Counted from the first letter of the stretch, positions 34,241 through 46,760 are shown. The stretch: 64,000 nucleotides of DNA from Branchiostoma belcheri (GCF_001625305.1 NW_017803998.1:2305525-2369524); one strand, 5' to 3'. Notes: generated from the sequence alone by a model not told the origin. Numbers and translations are program-made.

Positions 34241-36099
34241 GCGATGTCTCGATTTGTGGTACTTGTTACCAGGGTGTGAACGATGACCACTGCCCATCTG
34301 TCAAAAGCAGAGATATTTATTTATGTACCTGGACCATGGCCAGAATCAATGCCGGCACAAAAGTCATCCATAAAATCAACTTTGTGTGGCCTTGCAGCAT
34401 CCAATAAAGATAGCTGTAAGTTTGCACCAAGTACAGTAAGGGTTGGTCCATTTGAGAAGTAGGCAGCTGCCAAGAGGCTATATTCAACCGAAAAATGCAA
34501 AATTCCAGAATTGGCAGAGTGGACAGTCTGTGAGTTTCTTCTAGAATATGATTTGAACTGAAACTAAAAATGAAAACAAAATCTTTAGGACTCAGAAATC
34601 TGAAAAAAAAAAGAGATTAATATATTTTCATGATTGCCCCCCTCCCCAATAAGAGTTTCAATATGTATATATTAACTAGTAGACTTTACAATACAAGTAC
34701 ATCAAGGTCATATCTTCCATTCATAGATTGATAAAAGACATAAAATAAAGCCCTTTTTATGACCACTCTCTCTTTTCATGTGCTGCTATCAAAGTCAATT
34801 GTCACTACCGGCAAGTGTAGAGTGTGTGAAATACTATATACACACTCAAGGGCAACATTGTTTTACTACAATGTCAATACCTGCCATAAAAGACCAAATG
34901 ATACCAACGCTGAAATAAAAGTGCAACTTTATAATGTCAAGGATATTGACATTGGGTGCAAGAGTGCTACATTCACACAATTACATTTAGCAAAGGCCTT
35001 TCGGATTTTACAGTTAAAATTCTATGTACAACAAGGCTCAAAATAGTGGGGGGGGGTAGTGCAGGTGTTTTTAAGGTGTTTTAAAGTTGTGCAGGTGTTT
35101 TTGTTGTCAACACATGTACCTGCACCTAACTTGCACTGGTTCATATACAAATGTTAGCCTGGGTGCCTTCCTACATGTACATTTATGCTGGGGCTCCCAT
35201 ACTCGCTCTTCTTAGGGAAATCTTCTGAGAAAATCTGGTATACTCATTGAAAGTGTGTAAAAATAGCATTTCTATGTTAATTTTGACCATTCCAACATGT
35301 TCAGGAACGACTACCAAATCTAAAGCTCACCGAATCCAAGACTTGAATGCCCTAAAGCTGTAGTAAATGGTTTTGCATGGACTGAATGGTGTTCAGATTG
35401 GGCTGACAAATGACCAGAGCATGTAGCATGGAGAAGTGGAAATGTTTGGGATCAGGAGCAGCAATGCCCTTAGGCTGATAAATGCACCATTCATGCAGAG
35501 ATTCACGATCAGAAATGTGCAATTTACTAGATATCGAAATGAACCATGACTTCCGGCAAACAATGAATAAAATTGTTCCAAACATACTTTTTCAGGTACA
35601 ACAACAACAAAAAGTCAAGAAATTAGGGACGTCAGACCTCCCTGAAAAATTTAGAACTTGTTTGATGGTGACTTATTATTCACCGTGGTGTCTACAAGTC
35701 TTTTTTCATCATGCAAGGGAAACAACAACAGCTGTCAAGGAGGTCATGTAACACGAAAAAAGTATAAGTGCTACCAGATATAGATGTGATTAATGACTTT
35801 CTCTCTCTGAGACAGACTGAATGCAACCATATCCATTACAACCTGACATTACATGTCGACTGTATAACAGCCATGTGGACACACATACACACACAAATCA
35901 CACCTAGTCACACCTAAAACAATACCCTCCATTTTTCATGGAGGTACAAAATGTAATCAAGGAGACCTACATGATATACATGTAAGTTGGACAGCTGACT
36001 GGATGGTCTAGTGAAAGTAAAGTTGAGGACTGCTAAAACACAAATGGTCTAAACACTTTCATATACATCCAAATAGCAAGATATTTTCTGCCCACGCCA

Positions 36100-36440
36100 G
36101 TCTAAAGTGGGCCTATATAAGTGATCTCTCCAAACAGTACCTTACTGAGGACAGTGTGTCTACAGAGAGATACTTCACAACTGTTGTCAGAACAATCACC
36201 ATCATTATAACTTCACAAAGCCGTACAAAGAGACATGAACTTTCGTTCTTTTAAGTTGTATAAGAACTGAACTCTTTTCATCAAGAGTGTTTTGTATTTT
36301 TAACTGGTTTTTAATTATGCTGCTTTTAATCGTTGTCTTCATGTTGAGAGCTTTTACTGTAATTGTCAACGAATTTCATGTCACCTTTTCTGTGAATCTG
36401 TGTACATGCCAGTTGATTTAAATAAAATTGAACTGAACTG
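36100..36440 (+). mobile_element. Possible LINE 3'UTR
   Basis: The block ends in TTTAAATAAAATTGAACTGA, an AATAAA-type signal followed by a short direct-repeat tail, as in other LINE 3' ends here. No coding remnant is clear, so the call rests on the tail alone. Confidence 0.35.
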
Positions 36441-36747
36441 ATCATTGTCATCCAGGATGACACATTCAGCTTCATCTATGACACTTCAGAATTTGACTGA
36501 GCCTTATGAAGTACGTGTCATGTACCTTAAGCAGCCTCTACCTTATCAAACATCAACAGGCCTCTTGTAAGCAGGAAATGACATAACAGTTCTAGCTTCC
36601 TGCCGTATGAAATGATGGCTAACAATTCAACTTACTGTACGGATGGCTATTTCCTTAGCTATCTATAAGTATGACAACAACATCATTTCTCATATATCTT
36701 GTCATAGCAGGGAGTAAATTGGGAATTTCAAACTCCCAGGAAGTACA

Positions 36748-36791
36748 TGTATATAATATATATGATATATATAATATATATAATATATATA

Positions 36792-36838
<47 letters not shown>
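36748..36838. repeat. AT microsatellite
   Basis: TATATA/ATAATATAT run of about 90 bases, between two TACATGTA motifs. Gives tyrosine-isoleucine frames on both strands with no meaning. Confidence 0.95.
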
Positions 36839-36843
<5 letters not shown>

Positions 36844-37270
36844 CACTGTATGCGATCCTTGGCTTCCTGAATTCCCCCATGTCGACCACTAATTCCTGCT
36901 GGCCCCAGGTCAGATTCTGTGACCTTCATGATCCACATGGTGACATGCTTACCCTGGATAGATAAATAAAATGAAATCATGTTGAACTTCATGTTCCTGT
37001 GTCTGACCTTTAAATCTAAACCTCAGGTCATTCTAGATCTGCTTTTCAATCTTCACCACCTATGTGCTGTCAACTTTCTGTCTGGACAAACACAAACCCA
37101 AAGTGCAGCCACCCAAAACAATACTTCCAAGACGTAATGGAAAGCATTTCTTGTCAAAACTCACCTCACCCCACCTCACCAGTCCCATAGCAGAAACTAG
37201 TAAGATTTAATAACCCAAAACAAAGATTTTCAACCTTCACCCCCCTCCCCTTTGTATGCCATATTCTAAC

Positions 37271-37523
37271 AGCACGTCGGCAGAACGTACTGCGCCTGTG
37301 CAGAACCCTGGATTTTCACGTTTTTAGTTGGATTTTTGGTCAACGTTGCATCAGAATTTTGCCTGTTGCAGAGGATATCTTTTCTGACACAACATTTGGA
37401 AACTACTGTCGAAATGCTAATCTTATATGAGCGAATACAACCTTATATGAGACATTCTGCTGAAATGCTATGTACAATACATTACGGGTTTTGCGCAGGT
37501 GCAGTACATTCTGCCCACGTGCT
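37271..37523. mobile_element. AGCACGT-ended MITE, copy 1
   Basis: Starts AGCACGTCGGCAGAACGTAC and ends with the inverse of AGCACGTGGGCAGAATGTAC, both followed inward by TGC(A)CCTGCGCA-type sequence; 253 bases. An inverted copy is at 57711-57953. No clear target duplication. Confidence 0.75.
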
Positions 37524-37559
37524 CTTTACAGCACACCACTGAAGACAATGAACATCTCA

Positions 37560-38560
37560 AGCATGTCCAAATCCGCCTGCTAACTCTCGGTGGCAGGTCT
37601 ATCAGCCAGCGTAATGACCTGATCATCGCAGTCACCTTCTTTGACCTTCAAACATCCTTGTACAGCAGCTACTTTTTGGAAAATAGAGTCCTCAGCAACC
37701 ATGATCACTGACTGTTCAAGGCCAAAAGACATACATGTACATGCTGTATGTGCATTCAGTAGTAAATTTGATTGAAAAAATACTACATATCCATAGTCCC
37801 TTATCAGCTATAAATCGTTATTGGAATGGCTGAAAGTACTACAGAAAGCATGTAATACATACATGTAAATTGTGCTTTACCTTCACCAGTTTTGAATGGA
37901 ACACTCCAGGCATATAATTATAACTCTTCAATGCCAACCCAAGGTCAGGGGTGTCACCTTTGTTGACCTTCAGTCATCTTTGCACATGTATCACCATTTC
38001 TTGAATCAGGTGGACAAGCTCCAATCATAAGCAGCAACTGTTCAAGGCCAAAATCCACGGCCATGTGCATACATGCAATACACTATTCTGCAGCTTTGGC
38101 CATGAGCATCAACTACCAGCAAGATCTCATCATAAGTACTAATCATCCCTATTCCAGGGGTATGGTGCTTTTTTTAAAACACAAAGAGAGTGAGTAGTAC
38201 AGTCTCCTGGCTCCTGGGATTTGAACCTGGGCCGCCATATCCCTGTGCAGCACAGTTTGCCATTACTCACAGAGCCGGTGTGGTGAAATGTTACAGTAAC
38301 AAATTCCATTGAGCAACCAAAGAGAAGGTTGAACAGCTTTGTGTATTTATCATCATATCCAGCTGGACAATCCATAACAAAATGTTGTTCGTCTTTAACA
38401 TGTTGGCCATTCAGCAATGTGGAAAGGGCTGAAGCAAGTGTACATGACTGTTACACTTTATCTTGTTCACAGTTACCAGTTTTGAATATCACTCTTCAAG
38501 CTTGCAGCCTGTCAAGGTCAACATGTCCGATGTCCACTGCTCCATTTCCTCACGCCAAAC
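37560..38560. repeat. Degenerate direct repeats of 350-500 bp
   Basis: CTGTTCAAGGCCAAAA occurs near 37712 and 38038, with preceding GACCTTCAAACATCCTTG and GACCTTCAGTCATCTTTG; CCAGTTTTGAATGGAACACT (about 37888) resembles CCAGTTTTGAATATCACTCT (about 38475). Old, diverged repeats. Confidence 0.5.
38160..38290 (-). mobile_element. tRNA-like SINE fragment, minus strand
   Basis: Minus-strand B box GGTTCAAATCCC (about 38217-38228), preceded by tRNA-like ACCGGCTCTGTGAGTAATGG and CAGGGATATGGCGGCC. The body past the B box is short. Less certain than the other SINEs. Confidence 0.45.
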
Positions 38561-39569
38561 ATCATGGCCGGAAAAGCAATCAAGAGCAGCATCCCCGATT
38601 GGATGAGGAATGGTCTCCATACCCCTCACTCACCAACAATCAGCAGCCAAGGTCTCCCAAACTGCACACAACCAAGACCTCTCCTTGCAAATCAAACCAC
38701 ATGTTCTAAAGCCAGCCTGATTTTTTTTTTGTCATCTAAATTTTGTTTGAAGTAACATCATGTTGAGCACAGAATTCTGTCGGTGAAAGATGACGGATTG
38801 GTCAAAATTTTTGCCGATCATGAGTGGCAAAATTCTGGCGGAAAGATGGAAGTTGGCTAGAACAGTCACTGAAATGTATCCAAAAACTATAGCACTAGAC
38901 ATCACCATTTGAAGTCAAAAACAATAAAAATTTAATCTGATGATGCTCCTTTAATTTCTATACAATTTCACACAGTTAAAATAACTTAAATGTAGCAACG
39001 ACGGCTCACAAACATAAATCAAAAAGTATTGCTCAGAATAATGTTCAATTAGTTTTGACCTGACTGCGTTCTTCCCAATTTTGTCATCTGGAATTTGGCA
39101 AGAATTTTCCCTTCAAGTTCAACATCCTCTCTTCTGAACACTAGGAAACCCTTGAGGTTCAGCCAACTTGTTATCCACTGTTTTCCTTCAGATGTTAATG
39201 TATTTCCTGTGGATCCAAGCATGTTACTGCATTGACAGTTTGATCCTAGTCACTGTCTCAAGGGGAAGATACTTCACTCCAACCTAACCTGCTTGTATTG
39301 CCTCTGTCTCTGAGGAGGATGGCACATCTTATCGTCTCGTCTGTACATGTACCATTTCCTTGCCATTGCAGGGCTAGAAATATGTTTTTCTGTATACATG
39401 TAGCTGTACTGGTGCAGGAAGCATCGAACATTACCTGCACCAGACAAATTTTACCTGCACCACTCAGAATTTAATTTAAGAAGTATGGATCACACTAAAA
39501 ACTGTTCAGAAACCATTGCATTTCTTTCACACTTCATAAGTGGTGACAGTCAAATGCAGAAAATAAAAA

Positions 39570-39805
39570 CATGTACAAGGACTGGTGTAGGTAGACATCA
39601 GAAATACCTGCACAGCTCCAATTTTACCTGCACTAACCTGCATATACCCAGTACATGGACCAGTGCAGGTTAGATGCAGGTAGACATCAGAAATACCTGC
39701 ACAGCTCCAATTTTACCTGCACAGTAACCTACAAATACCCAGTACATGGACTAGTGCAGGTAGACATCAGAAATACCTGCAAAACTCCAATTTTACCTGC
39801 ATAAT
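39570..39805. repeat. About 100-bp tandem repeat rich in CTGCA
   Basis: Two and a half copies of GTAGACATCAGAAATACCTG, CACAGCTCCAATTTTACCTG, TACCCAGTACATGGACCAGT. The same unit appears singly in reverse at about 6200-6290, and related CCTGCAC/GTGCAGG pieces at 25505-25560, 35060-35150 and 39410-39470. Confidence 0.85.
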
Positions 39806-40835
39806 TATACAAGACTATCTGTGAGTTTCCGTATCTATATAAGTTATAACCAGTGTAACTGCCCCTCAACATAACACAACTGCTTCACAGGCATACGACA
39901 CAGCAGTAGCCGACTACAGTTTATCACAGCAAACAACATGTTACACCTAGCCTTTGAACATCTAACTCTAAACATTGTTTAAAGCTTAATCTAATGATGA
40001 TGCCCTACTGTACTTGGTGGCTGGTGATACATGTATTTCCAGCCCTGCATTAACTTGACAGCCCCAACAAGTCCTTATCAGCTACGGCAATGTCAGCGGA
40101 TTTGCTGCTAAGGCAAGTCAGATAGTCTACATCATAGTACATGGGTGGCTTTTCCCAGAAAAGGCTGTTCTACAAATAGAAGATAAACCGCTTCCATAGA
40201 GCCTGTACAAGGCCCAGACAAAATAGACGGTTTAAAGGTACGGCTGACAGGCTAGGGAGGCTTAAAGCCGGCGTCACAGAGCAGAGAAATAGCTCGCCAA
40301 ACAAGTCTGCCAGCTCAAAAAATCATTTTCAGCTGGAAATGGAATACAGCCCCTGTTCTCTTGATCACTGCACAACTTGTAGAGACTGGTCGATGCTCTC
40401 AGGTTACCAAACCCTCTGCATTGTAACACGTTAGATTTTCAGGCAAAACAACAAAATTTACTCCTGATTCTCTAGCAATTTTTGAAATTCAGCAACCCTC
40501 TAGCAATTTCACCAAAGGTTGTTAACCCTTTAGCTGCCAGTGTTTCTCACCAATACATCCCCTCTGTGCCAGGGTTTCCAGACCCTTTTGAAATAGGGGG
40601 TACTACCTTTGTATTACTGTCTTTTTGTCATTTTCCCCTCAACTTACCATATCATGCCAGATATCATTGGAAAGCTAAGAATGTGTACTTTACAGAAAAA
40701 TATTTCAAATGTAGCCTGACATCAATAGTAATGAATTACAAGGGCAATAATGCAATAAAATAGCTGTTTTCATAGTTTTTTTTGTATTACAATGCCTAAA
40801 CTATATAAAAAGTATAAGTATGAAACCTATAACAT

Positions 40836-41850
40836 TCCTGACATGTCCTGACACTATGAGAATCACATACACGTAAAATACAGCACTCAGGTGTCACTAC
40901 AGGTAAGTTTATGATCAGATATTGTCCTAGGTGCTGAACTGACTATTCAGCTAAAACACTGATCCATTACAACATATTTCACTTCTTTCTATACCCTTAT
41001 AAAAGATGGTACATAGACTTGTTATATATCATATGAAAGCATATAGTAGATACTATAACTAGAAATGTATATCAACTTGATAACATAGACTACAAGGGTC
41101 ATAAACAGGTAAAGAGGCAATAAAATGAACAATTTCCACCTTGTTTCCATACAATCAACAATAAGCAACCACAGAATGACTTGGGCCTTGACTTAACAGA
41201 TCCTGACATGTCCTGAAACTATGAGAATCACATAGACGTAATCATATAGCACTCAGGTATCATTACAGGTAAGTTTATGATGGTTATTGTCCTAGGTGCT
41301 GAACTGACTATTCAGCTAAGACACTGATTCATTACAACATATTACACTTCTTTCTGTACATTTATAAAAATGGTACATAGAGTTGTTACATACTATATGG
41401 AAGCTTATAGTAGAGTCGGGAATGTATGTCAACTTGATAACATAGACCATAAGGGTCATAAACAGGTAAAAAGCAATAAAATGTACAATTTCCACCTTGT
41501 TTCCATACAATCAACAATAAGCAACCACAGAATGACTTGGGCCTTGACTTAACAGATCCTGACATGTCCTGACACTATTAGAACTACATACAAGTAAAAA
41601 TACAGCACTCAGGTATCATTACAGGTAAGTTTATGATGGATATTGTCCTTGGTGCTGAACCAACTAATGTATACAACATAATACATTCCTTCCTGTACCT
41701 ATGTGATCGATGGTATATATACTTGTTACATATCATATGAAAGCTTATTGTATATACTATGTCTAGGAATATATTTCAACTTGACAATATAAACTACAAA
41801 GGCAATAAACAGGTAAAAAGCAATAAAAGATAATATTATACTTTATACCA
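40836..41850. repeat. About 360-bp tandem repeat inside the piggyBac element
   Basis: CCTGACATGTCCTGA starts copies at 40837, 41202 and 41558 (periods 365 and 356). Units share CAGGTAAGTTTATGAT, GGTGCTGAACTGACTATTCA and CAGAATGACTTGGGCCTTGA. The third copy is more diverged. Confidence 0.92.
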
Positions 41851-41889
41851 TGGAAAATTTTACATAAAAGCTGCTATAAAATAGAAATA

Positions 41890-42337
41890 AAACTTGCCAC
41901 TAAATCCACTTTGTGCAGTGAAAACATGGGGAGACTTGGTCAGGCTGTTTCCATCCCCCATCTGCCAGTTTGTGCCATCAAATCTTGTATCAGTTGCAGC
42001 TTGATGGGCGACTCCGGGATTTAAATCCCCATCAGCTGGCCGGCTGCAACCTCGCCTGTCAGTGCCACGTTCCCTTGTTGTTTGGCCTTTTCCACACCCC
42101 CGACCTCGGCCCCGACCTCTACCCCTAGCACGACCACGGCCATTAGTAGTTCCATGGCCGATGTCACATTCACCAATGCTATCTGGTTCCATGTGAGCAC
42201 ATTCCCTCCCGTCTGCTAACACGATCCGTCTCATTTTCACTACTCTCAATGGAATCAGCGTCAGATATACGTCAACCATAGGCTAAATCAACAGTAGCGA
42301 CCTCCTACAACAGTTCTTCGAGGGTAAACGTCGTCAT
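41890..42337 (-). pseudogene. piggyBac transposase N-terminal remnant
   Basis: From an ATG at 42337 the minus strand reads MTTFTLEELL, a stop, then after a second stop SDADSIESSENETDR, and in a shifted frame an arginine-glycine tract (GRGRARGRGRGRGRG) and NWQMGDG...SPHVFTAQSGFSG. An acidic head, an RG tract and a W...P.F....G.SG segment before the catalytic domain is the usual layout of piggyBac transposase N-termini. The catalytic DDE/D domain is missing. Two stops and one frameshift show it is dead. Alternative: a host RG-rich protein exon, which the flanking TTAA ends make unlikely. Confidence 0.6.
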
Positions 42338-42658
42338 TTTGGTGTTAACAGTCCAAATTCACCGCCCAAAACACGTAAACAAAAGAACAAAGCCTCGGCA
42401 GACGACGCCGCCGCCATCTTGGCAATTATAGGCCGCAAAGCATTGTGGGATGACGTAATCGGTGATTACGCAACCCACTTTGACCTCTGACCTGCCCTCA
42501 CTTACCGCCGCCAGTCACTTCCTGGTCGGCGGGCGCGAAACATGCAGCTGTGCTAAGTTATCCCGGGGAATACCCTATCCCGAATATACCCGGGCATGGC
42601 ACACAGGGGATGTATAGTGAACCCGGATATACCCGGGACCGGCAGCTTAAGGGTTAAC

Positions 42659-42929
42659 TAAAGGCATCCAATGCTACATGTATTTCAGGACGACAAAAAA
42701 TATTTATTTTTGAGTACCACCCATAAATAGCTAGAACCAGCCTACCATACGAAACAAGAAAACCTTTTTCCCTCAGTGACATCACATTTTTGCCTCACAG
42801 ATCAGTATGCTACAAGTACAATGTATGGACTGAATCAACTTACAATTATTATTAAAAGAATGACCAGAAAATTGACCAGTCCTTGAAAGTCCAGTTTTGC
42901 TGTCCTAAAATTGCATTGTGTGCCTTTAA
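42659..42929 (-). mobile_element. TTTAAAGGCATCC-ended MITE, copy 3
   Basis: Reverse-orientation copy (TAAAGGCATCCAATG at the left, ATTGCATTGTGTGCCTTTAA at the right). It starts immediately beyond the TTAA of the piggyBac element, so piggyBac may have inserted at the MITE's edge. Confidence 0.75.
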
Positions 42930-43700
42930 CAGTGTGATTTACAAAGCTGTTCAACCAGCTGTAACTTACATTAAAAACCTGTTGAAAAGATAGAAGAACA
43001 GTAACTGTTGTTTCAAAACAGCCAAAAATTTCCACTCAACAATGTTTTGAGTTGCTACCAATGAACTTCAGTTTTCTGTCACGCAAGACTAATTGCTGTA
43101 AGCCAAGATATTTCCATAAAACCCTTGTGATTTCGCCTTAGCTGGGGTGATATTACACATTATCATATCATATTGCTGCAGCACATGCAGTTGACAGTTG
43201 GATATGGAGTATGATCACTCAAACATGGAGAATCCAATGCAACCATGATTACTTTCGCGACTGTATCAGTCATAACATCCGACTCTGCAATATCCTTCAC
43301 AACTTTAATCTAATTCCCAGGTTCTCAGGTTTATTAAGATTCATCGCAAGTTTTAATTCCTTCTGACACTTGCATTTCAGTTCACTACCGTCAGGTACAC
43401 ATTTGGTGCATGGAAGCACTCAGTGTTAACATTTATATTGTGCATAATAGTCAACAACAACAAATCAGATAGATCTTCACATAGAGTCACCCGGACATTT
43501 TGTTTCACTTGACACTGTAAGGATTTTAGACACTGAACAAGACTATTTCTTGAGAGGGGTGAAGGAAGCCATATACATCAGGGCCCATCACCCTACATTG
43601 AACCGCGACGGGGGCCGACATCGTCTACCAGATACCTTTGACCCAGTCTTGACGTCACACTTCAAAGAAGCCACGTGACAAGCTTTACTGGGTTAGTCTA

Positions 43701-43729
43701 CTGAGGAAGACCAGAGTGACTGGTCGAAA
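43701..43729 (+). ncRNA. Penelope-type hairpin motif, copy 1
   Basis: CTGAGGA (43701-43707), A, stem GACCAG (43709-43714), loop AGTGA, stem CTGGTC (43720-43725), GAAA (43726-43729), followed by TTTTTTGTGTTGGACC. The order CUGANGA, stem, GAAA is that of hammerhead ribozymes, which are known from Penelope-like retroelements. The extra A before the stem and the lack of a clear stem I and cleavage site make activity uncertain. Confidence 0.5.
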
Positions 43730-44067
43730 GCTCTAGGTGAGAGAATTTTTTGTGTTGGACCAAAAGTTTTAACTTTAAACAAACAAGAAATCAGGGATTT
43801 CAGAGCTCTAGGAAGTGTTTTGAATTTTCCAGCAAGTACCGAAACTGTGGAGGGGATTGTATGATGTACATGTAATTTAATTGGGTATTAGTCAACCACT
43901 GCCTGAATTCCTCCAGGTACCACCCACTTCTTCTCACCTGGCACACGGAGGACTTTAAAAACCTTTAAAAAATGAAGGTCTGTTCACGTTCCCTGCAACT
44001 ATCTCTGCTGGACAAGCATACACACAAACCCACCCTAAACCGTTCTTCTGTTTGTAACACTTGGTAT

Positions 44068-44342
44068 CACATTGCAGTTACAGGTGTGTCCTTGGTATCA
44101 TACTGCAGTTACAGGTATGTCCTTGGTACATGTATCACATTGCAGTTACAGGTGTGTCCTTGGTATCACATTGCAGTTACAGGTGTGTCCTTGGTATCAC
44201 ATTGCAGTTACAGGTGTGTCCTTGGTATCACACTGCAGTTACAGGTGTGTCCTTGGTATCACACTGCAGTTACAGGTGTGTCCTTGGTATCACACTGCAG
44301 TTACAGGTGTGTCCTTGGTATCACATTGCAGCAAAAGTGTGA
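44068..44342. repeat. 31-bp tandem repeat, about nine copies
   Basis: Unit GTTACAGGTGTGTCCTTGGT plus ATCACATTGCA, one copy extended by a TACATGT insertion. The period is not a multiple of three, so all three plus frames stay open with the same rotating peptide; this is not a gene. Confidence 0.95.
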
Positions 44343-44439
44343 TTTTTGCAGCTTTTCATGTTATTTGGTTGCTTTTTAACCAGATCTGAAGCTTTGATAT
44401 CGAATGGTAAAATTCAGTTTTCTAATCTAAAAAAAACTA

Positions 44440-44830
44440 ACCTTTTTTTCCAATAGTCCCATGGGATTTCGTTCATGATTGGGTGTTTCAAAAGGGCCCT
44501 AAAGTTGAGTGACCGAGTGGGTGATCATACCATCCATGTGCGAGCGATACGGCAAACTGTTAATGGGGTTACATTACGGGATTCAGCGTGACCTGAAACC
44601 AAGACCTGACCACCCCCAGGAGAATCTAAATGTCAGCAAAGAGCCCCAAAGAAAGGCTGGCCTCCCCGACCTTCAAAATTCAAGGTCAGCGTTCTCCTAG
44701 CGCCGCACGCTTCTGGGAGAAAGAATTATACAACAAGGGGCCCTGTCTTAACCCTCTCTCTTCTGTGGCAATCTCTTGGCAGAAAATTTGTACTGGTTAT
44801 GTGGTTAGGCAGCAAGAAGAGGGTTAAAAG
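44440..44830. other. Non-repetitive GC-richer stretch
   Basis: About 44500-44720 is GC-richer and matches no other part of the window. Frames of 63-65 codons exist with no recognisable domain. Possible regulatory sequence or decayed exon; no support for either. Confidence 0.25.
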
Positions 44831-46289
44831 AAACTAAAAGGATAGAAGGACCAGACAGTGATCCATTTAAGATATTGTCGCCTGTGAGTCTCTTCTTTTG
44901 TCTGTGGTGTTAATAGGTGACTAACAAGTGGTTGGCCCCCTTCCCCTCAATATCATTGATGCCATTCCACTGGAATACTTCTGACCAGCATGAATGATTC
45001 TTATCAAAGTGTTCACTAACATGAAAATCCCAAAACATGGACATCTACTGTAACAGTTACTGACTAAATTAGATAAATCCCTAATCAATTATAATGAAAT
45101 CTATTCATTGTGTAGTTGTCTGCTGACCACAAAGCCAAATTTAAATTGAGGTAGAGGTTTTACATGTGTCTGTTTCTGTTTTCTTGTGTTTCTGTGGTAC
45201 AAGCATGTCAGGCACACTGACAGGAAGTTAGGTCAAGGGTCCCAGAAAAGGTTATTTTATTTCTTGTCTACAATTTTTTGCTGTTTGCGTGTCTGTTGCC
45301 TTGTGAGAGATGGTGGAGAAATACAAAGTAGACAGAATAGCAAGAAACTGACAATAAGAATACAACAAGAAATTTAAAAAAGCTCTATAAATATTTCACA
45401 GAATTATGAGATTTTTTTGGCTTGTCTGCTTTTTAATTCTTTCAGAAGATATTAGGAGCATGAAACAAATAAAATAACTTGCAGTGAAGTGGCAGAGAGA
45501 GTAATGACCTTAAATCTTACACTCAGTATTCACCAAGCATATATTATCTAATATATGATCAGAAGATGAGAGAATATAAGATCACAAGATGAGAGGAAGA
45601 TTACTATATTCAATTAAATTCACTTCAACTCTCCATCAAGATGGATGCATTTCAATTATCAAGGGTAAACTTGTGCCTAAAGATAATTGATGAAAGTCAC
45701 TAAAATGCCATAATATAATGTTGCTGCAAGTCAAACCAATATGCCACATATGTATCTTATGCATCTATATTTATCAAGCTGCCTTCAGGACAATGGATTA
45801 TTTCTCTGTTATTTCATTTTATTGATTCCATCAAAGCAAAACATTCAGCCAAGGCTGTTTAAATAGCCAGAGGCCATTATAAAGGGCTAGGTCTGGTGAC
45901 AGACATAAATGTGTTAAAAGTTCTATAATACGGCAATGTACTCTACGTTACGTAATTGTCTACAAATGGATCAAATATGCTAGGTACTAAGTCGGAAATA
46001 AAGTGAACTGTATTACATTCAAAATTAGAAGAAAATGAAGGAGTATGATTTTCTCATCACCCAATCTGTCTTGTTGATAAACATTGGAAGCTTGTATCAA
46101 TTTTATGTAAAAAGTACTGTAAACCTTGACATTTTTTACTGTGGTGGTTATATTTTTAAGATGACCTCTCTATAGCGAATTCACGACACTGCAATTTTGT
46201 GTTTCCTTTGAATTGTTCTAAGTACTACGGAATTGTTTCAACTGCTTAAAAACCACTTTTCTTGTTGCAAATATCAACTCCCTGCAAAA

Positions 46290-46760
46290 ATGAATGAGTT
46301 TACAATACCATACTCATCTGAATACTATGTGTTTCTGTCATATTGCTCTTGTACTACAGTCTACAGATTGTTTCAACAGTTACTGCATATTAAGAAACCT
46401 TTTCTCTTCTGCATTGTTGTACTTCCAGTAACCTCAAAATTAACTCCCAGCGAAAATAAATGAGTTTACAGTTACCACACAGCATATTAGATGTTTCTGT
46501 TATATTGCTCTTGTACTACAGCTTGTTTGAACTGCATATTAAGACTGAAACCTTTCCTCTTCTGCATTGTTGTACTTCCAGTAACTGCAAAATTAACTCC
46601 CAGCAAAAATAAATGAGTTTACAGTATCACACTGAAGTAGATGTTTCTGTTATATTGCTCTTATACTATATTAAGACTGAAACCTTTCCTCTTCTGCATT
46701 GTTGTACTTCCAGTAACTGCAAAATTAACTCCCAGCAAAACTAAACAAATCGACAGTACC
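46290..46760. repeat. About 130-bp tandem repeat, three to four copies
   Basis: Units share TTTCTGTTATATTGCTCTTG, CTTCTGCATTGTTGTACTTC, CAGTAACTGCAAAATTAACT and AATAAATGAGTTTACAGTA. The last unit is split by the LINE insertion at 46761-47154 and resumes after it. Confidence 0.85.

Larger units (their letters stand above)
40526..42653 (-). mobile_element. piggyBac-type element, defective
   Basis: Bounded by TTAA on both sides (40522-40525 and 42654-42657). Left end CCCTTTAGCTGCC; right end, read inward, CCCTTAAGCTGCC, 12 of 13 identical. Both ends then share TACATCCCC...TGTGCCA further in. CCC-starting ends within TTAA are the piggyBac signature. The minus strand keeps a broken transposase N-terminus next to the right end; the rest is three copies of a 360-bp repeat. 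It cannot make a transposase but the ends could be mobilised in trans if a source exists. Confidence 0.88.

Noticed and set aside
36655-36992. Frames rich in isoleucine and tyrosine over the AT run
   Set aside because: Simple-repeat translation on both strands.
41860-42279. 139-codon minus-strand frame with an RG-rich tract, as a host RNA-binding protein
   Set aside because: It lies inside TTAA-flanked piggyBac ends, starts after upstream stops, and its layout fits a transposase N-terminus.
43972-44389. Three overlapping frames of 93-135 codons
   Set aside because: Product of the 31-bp array, which opens all three frames with the same rotating peptide.
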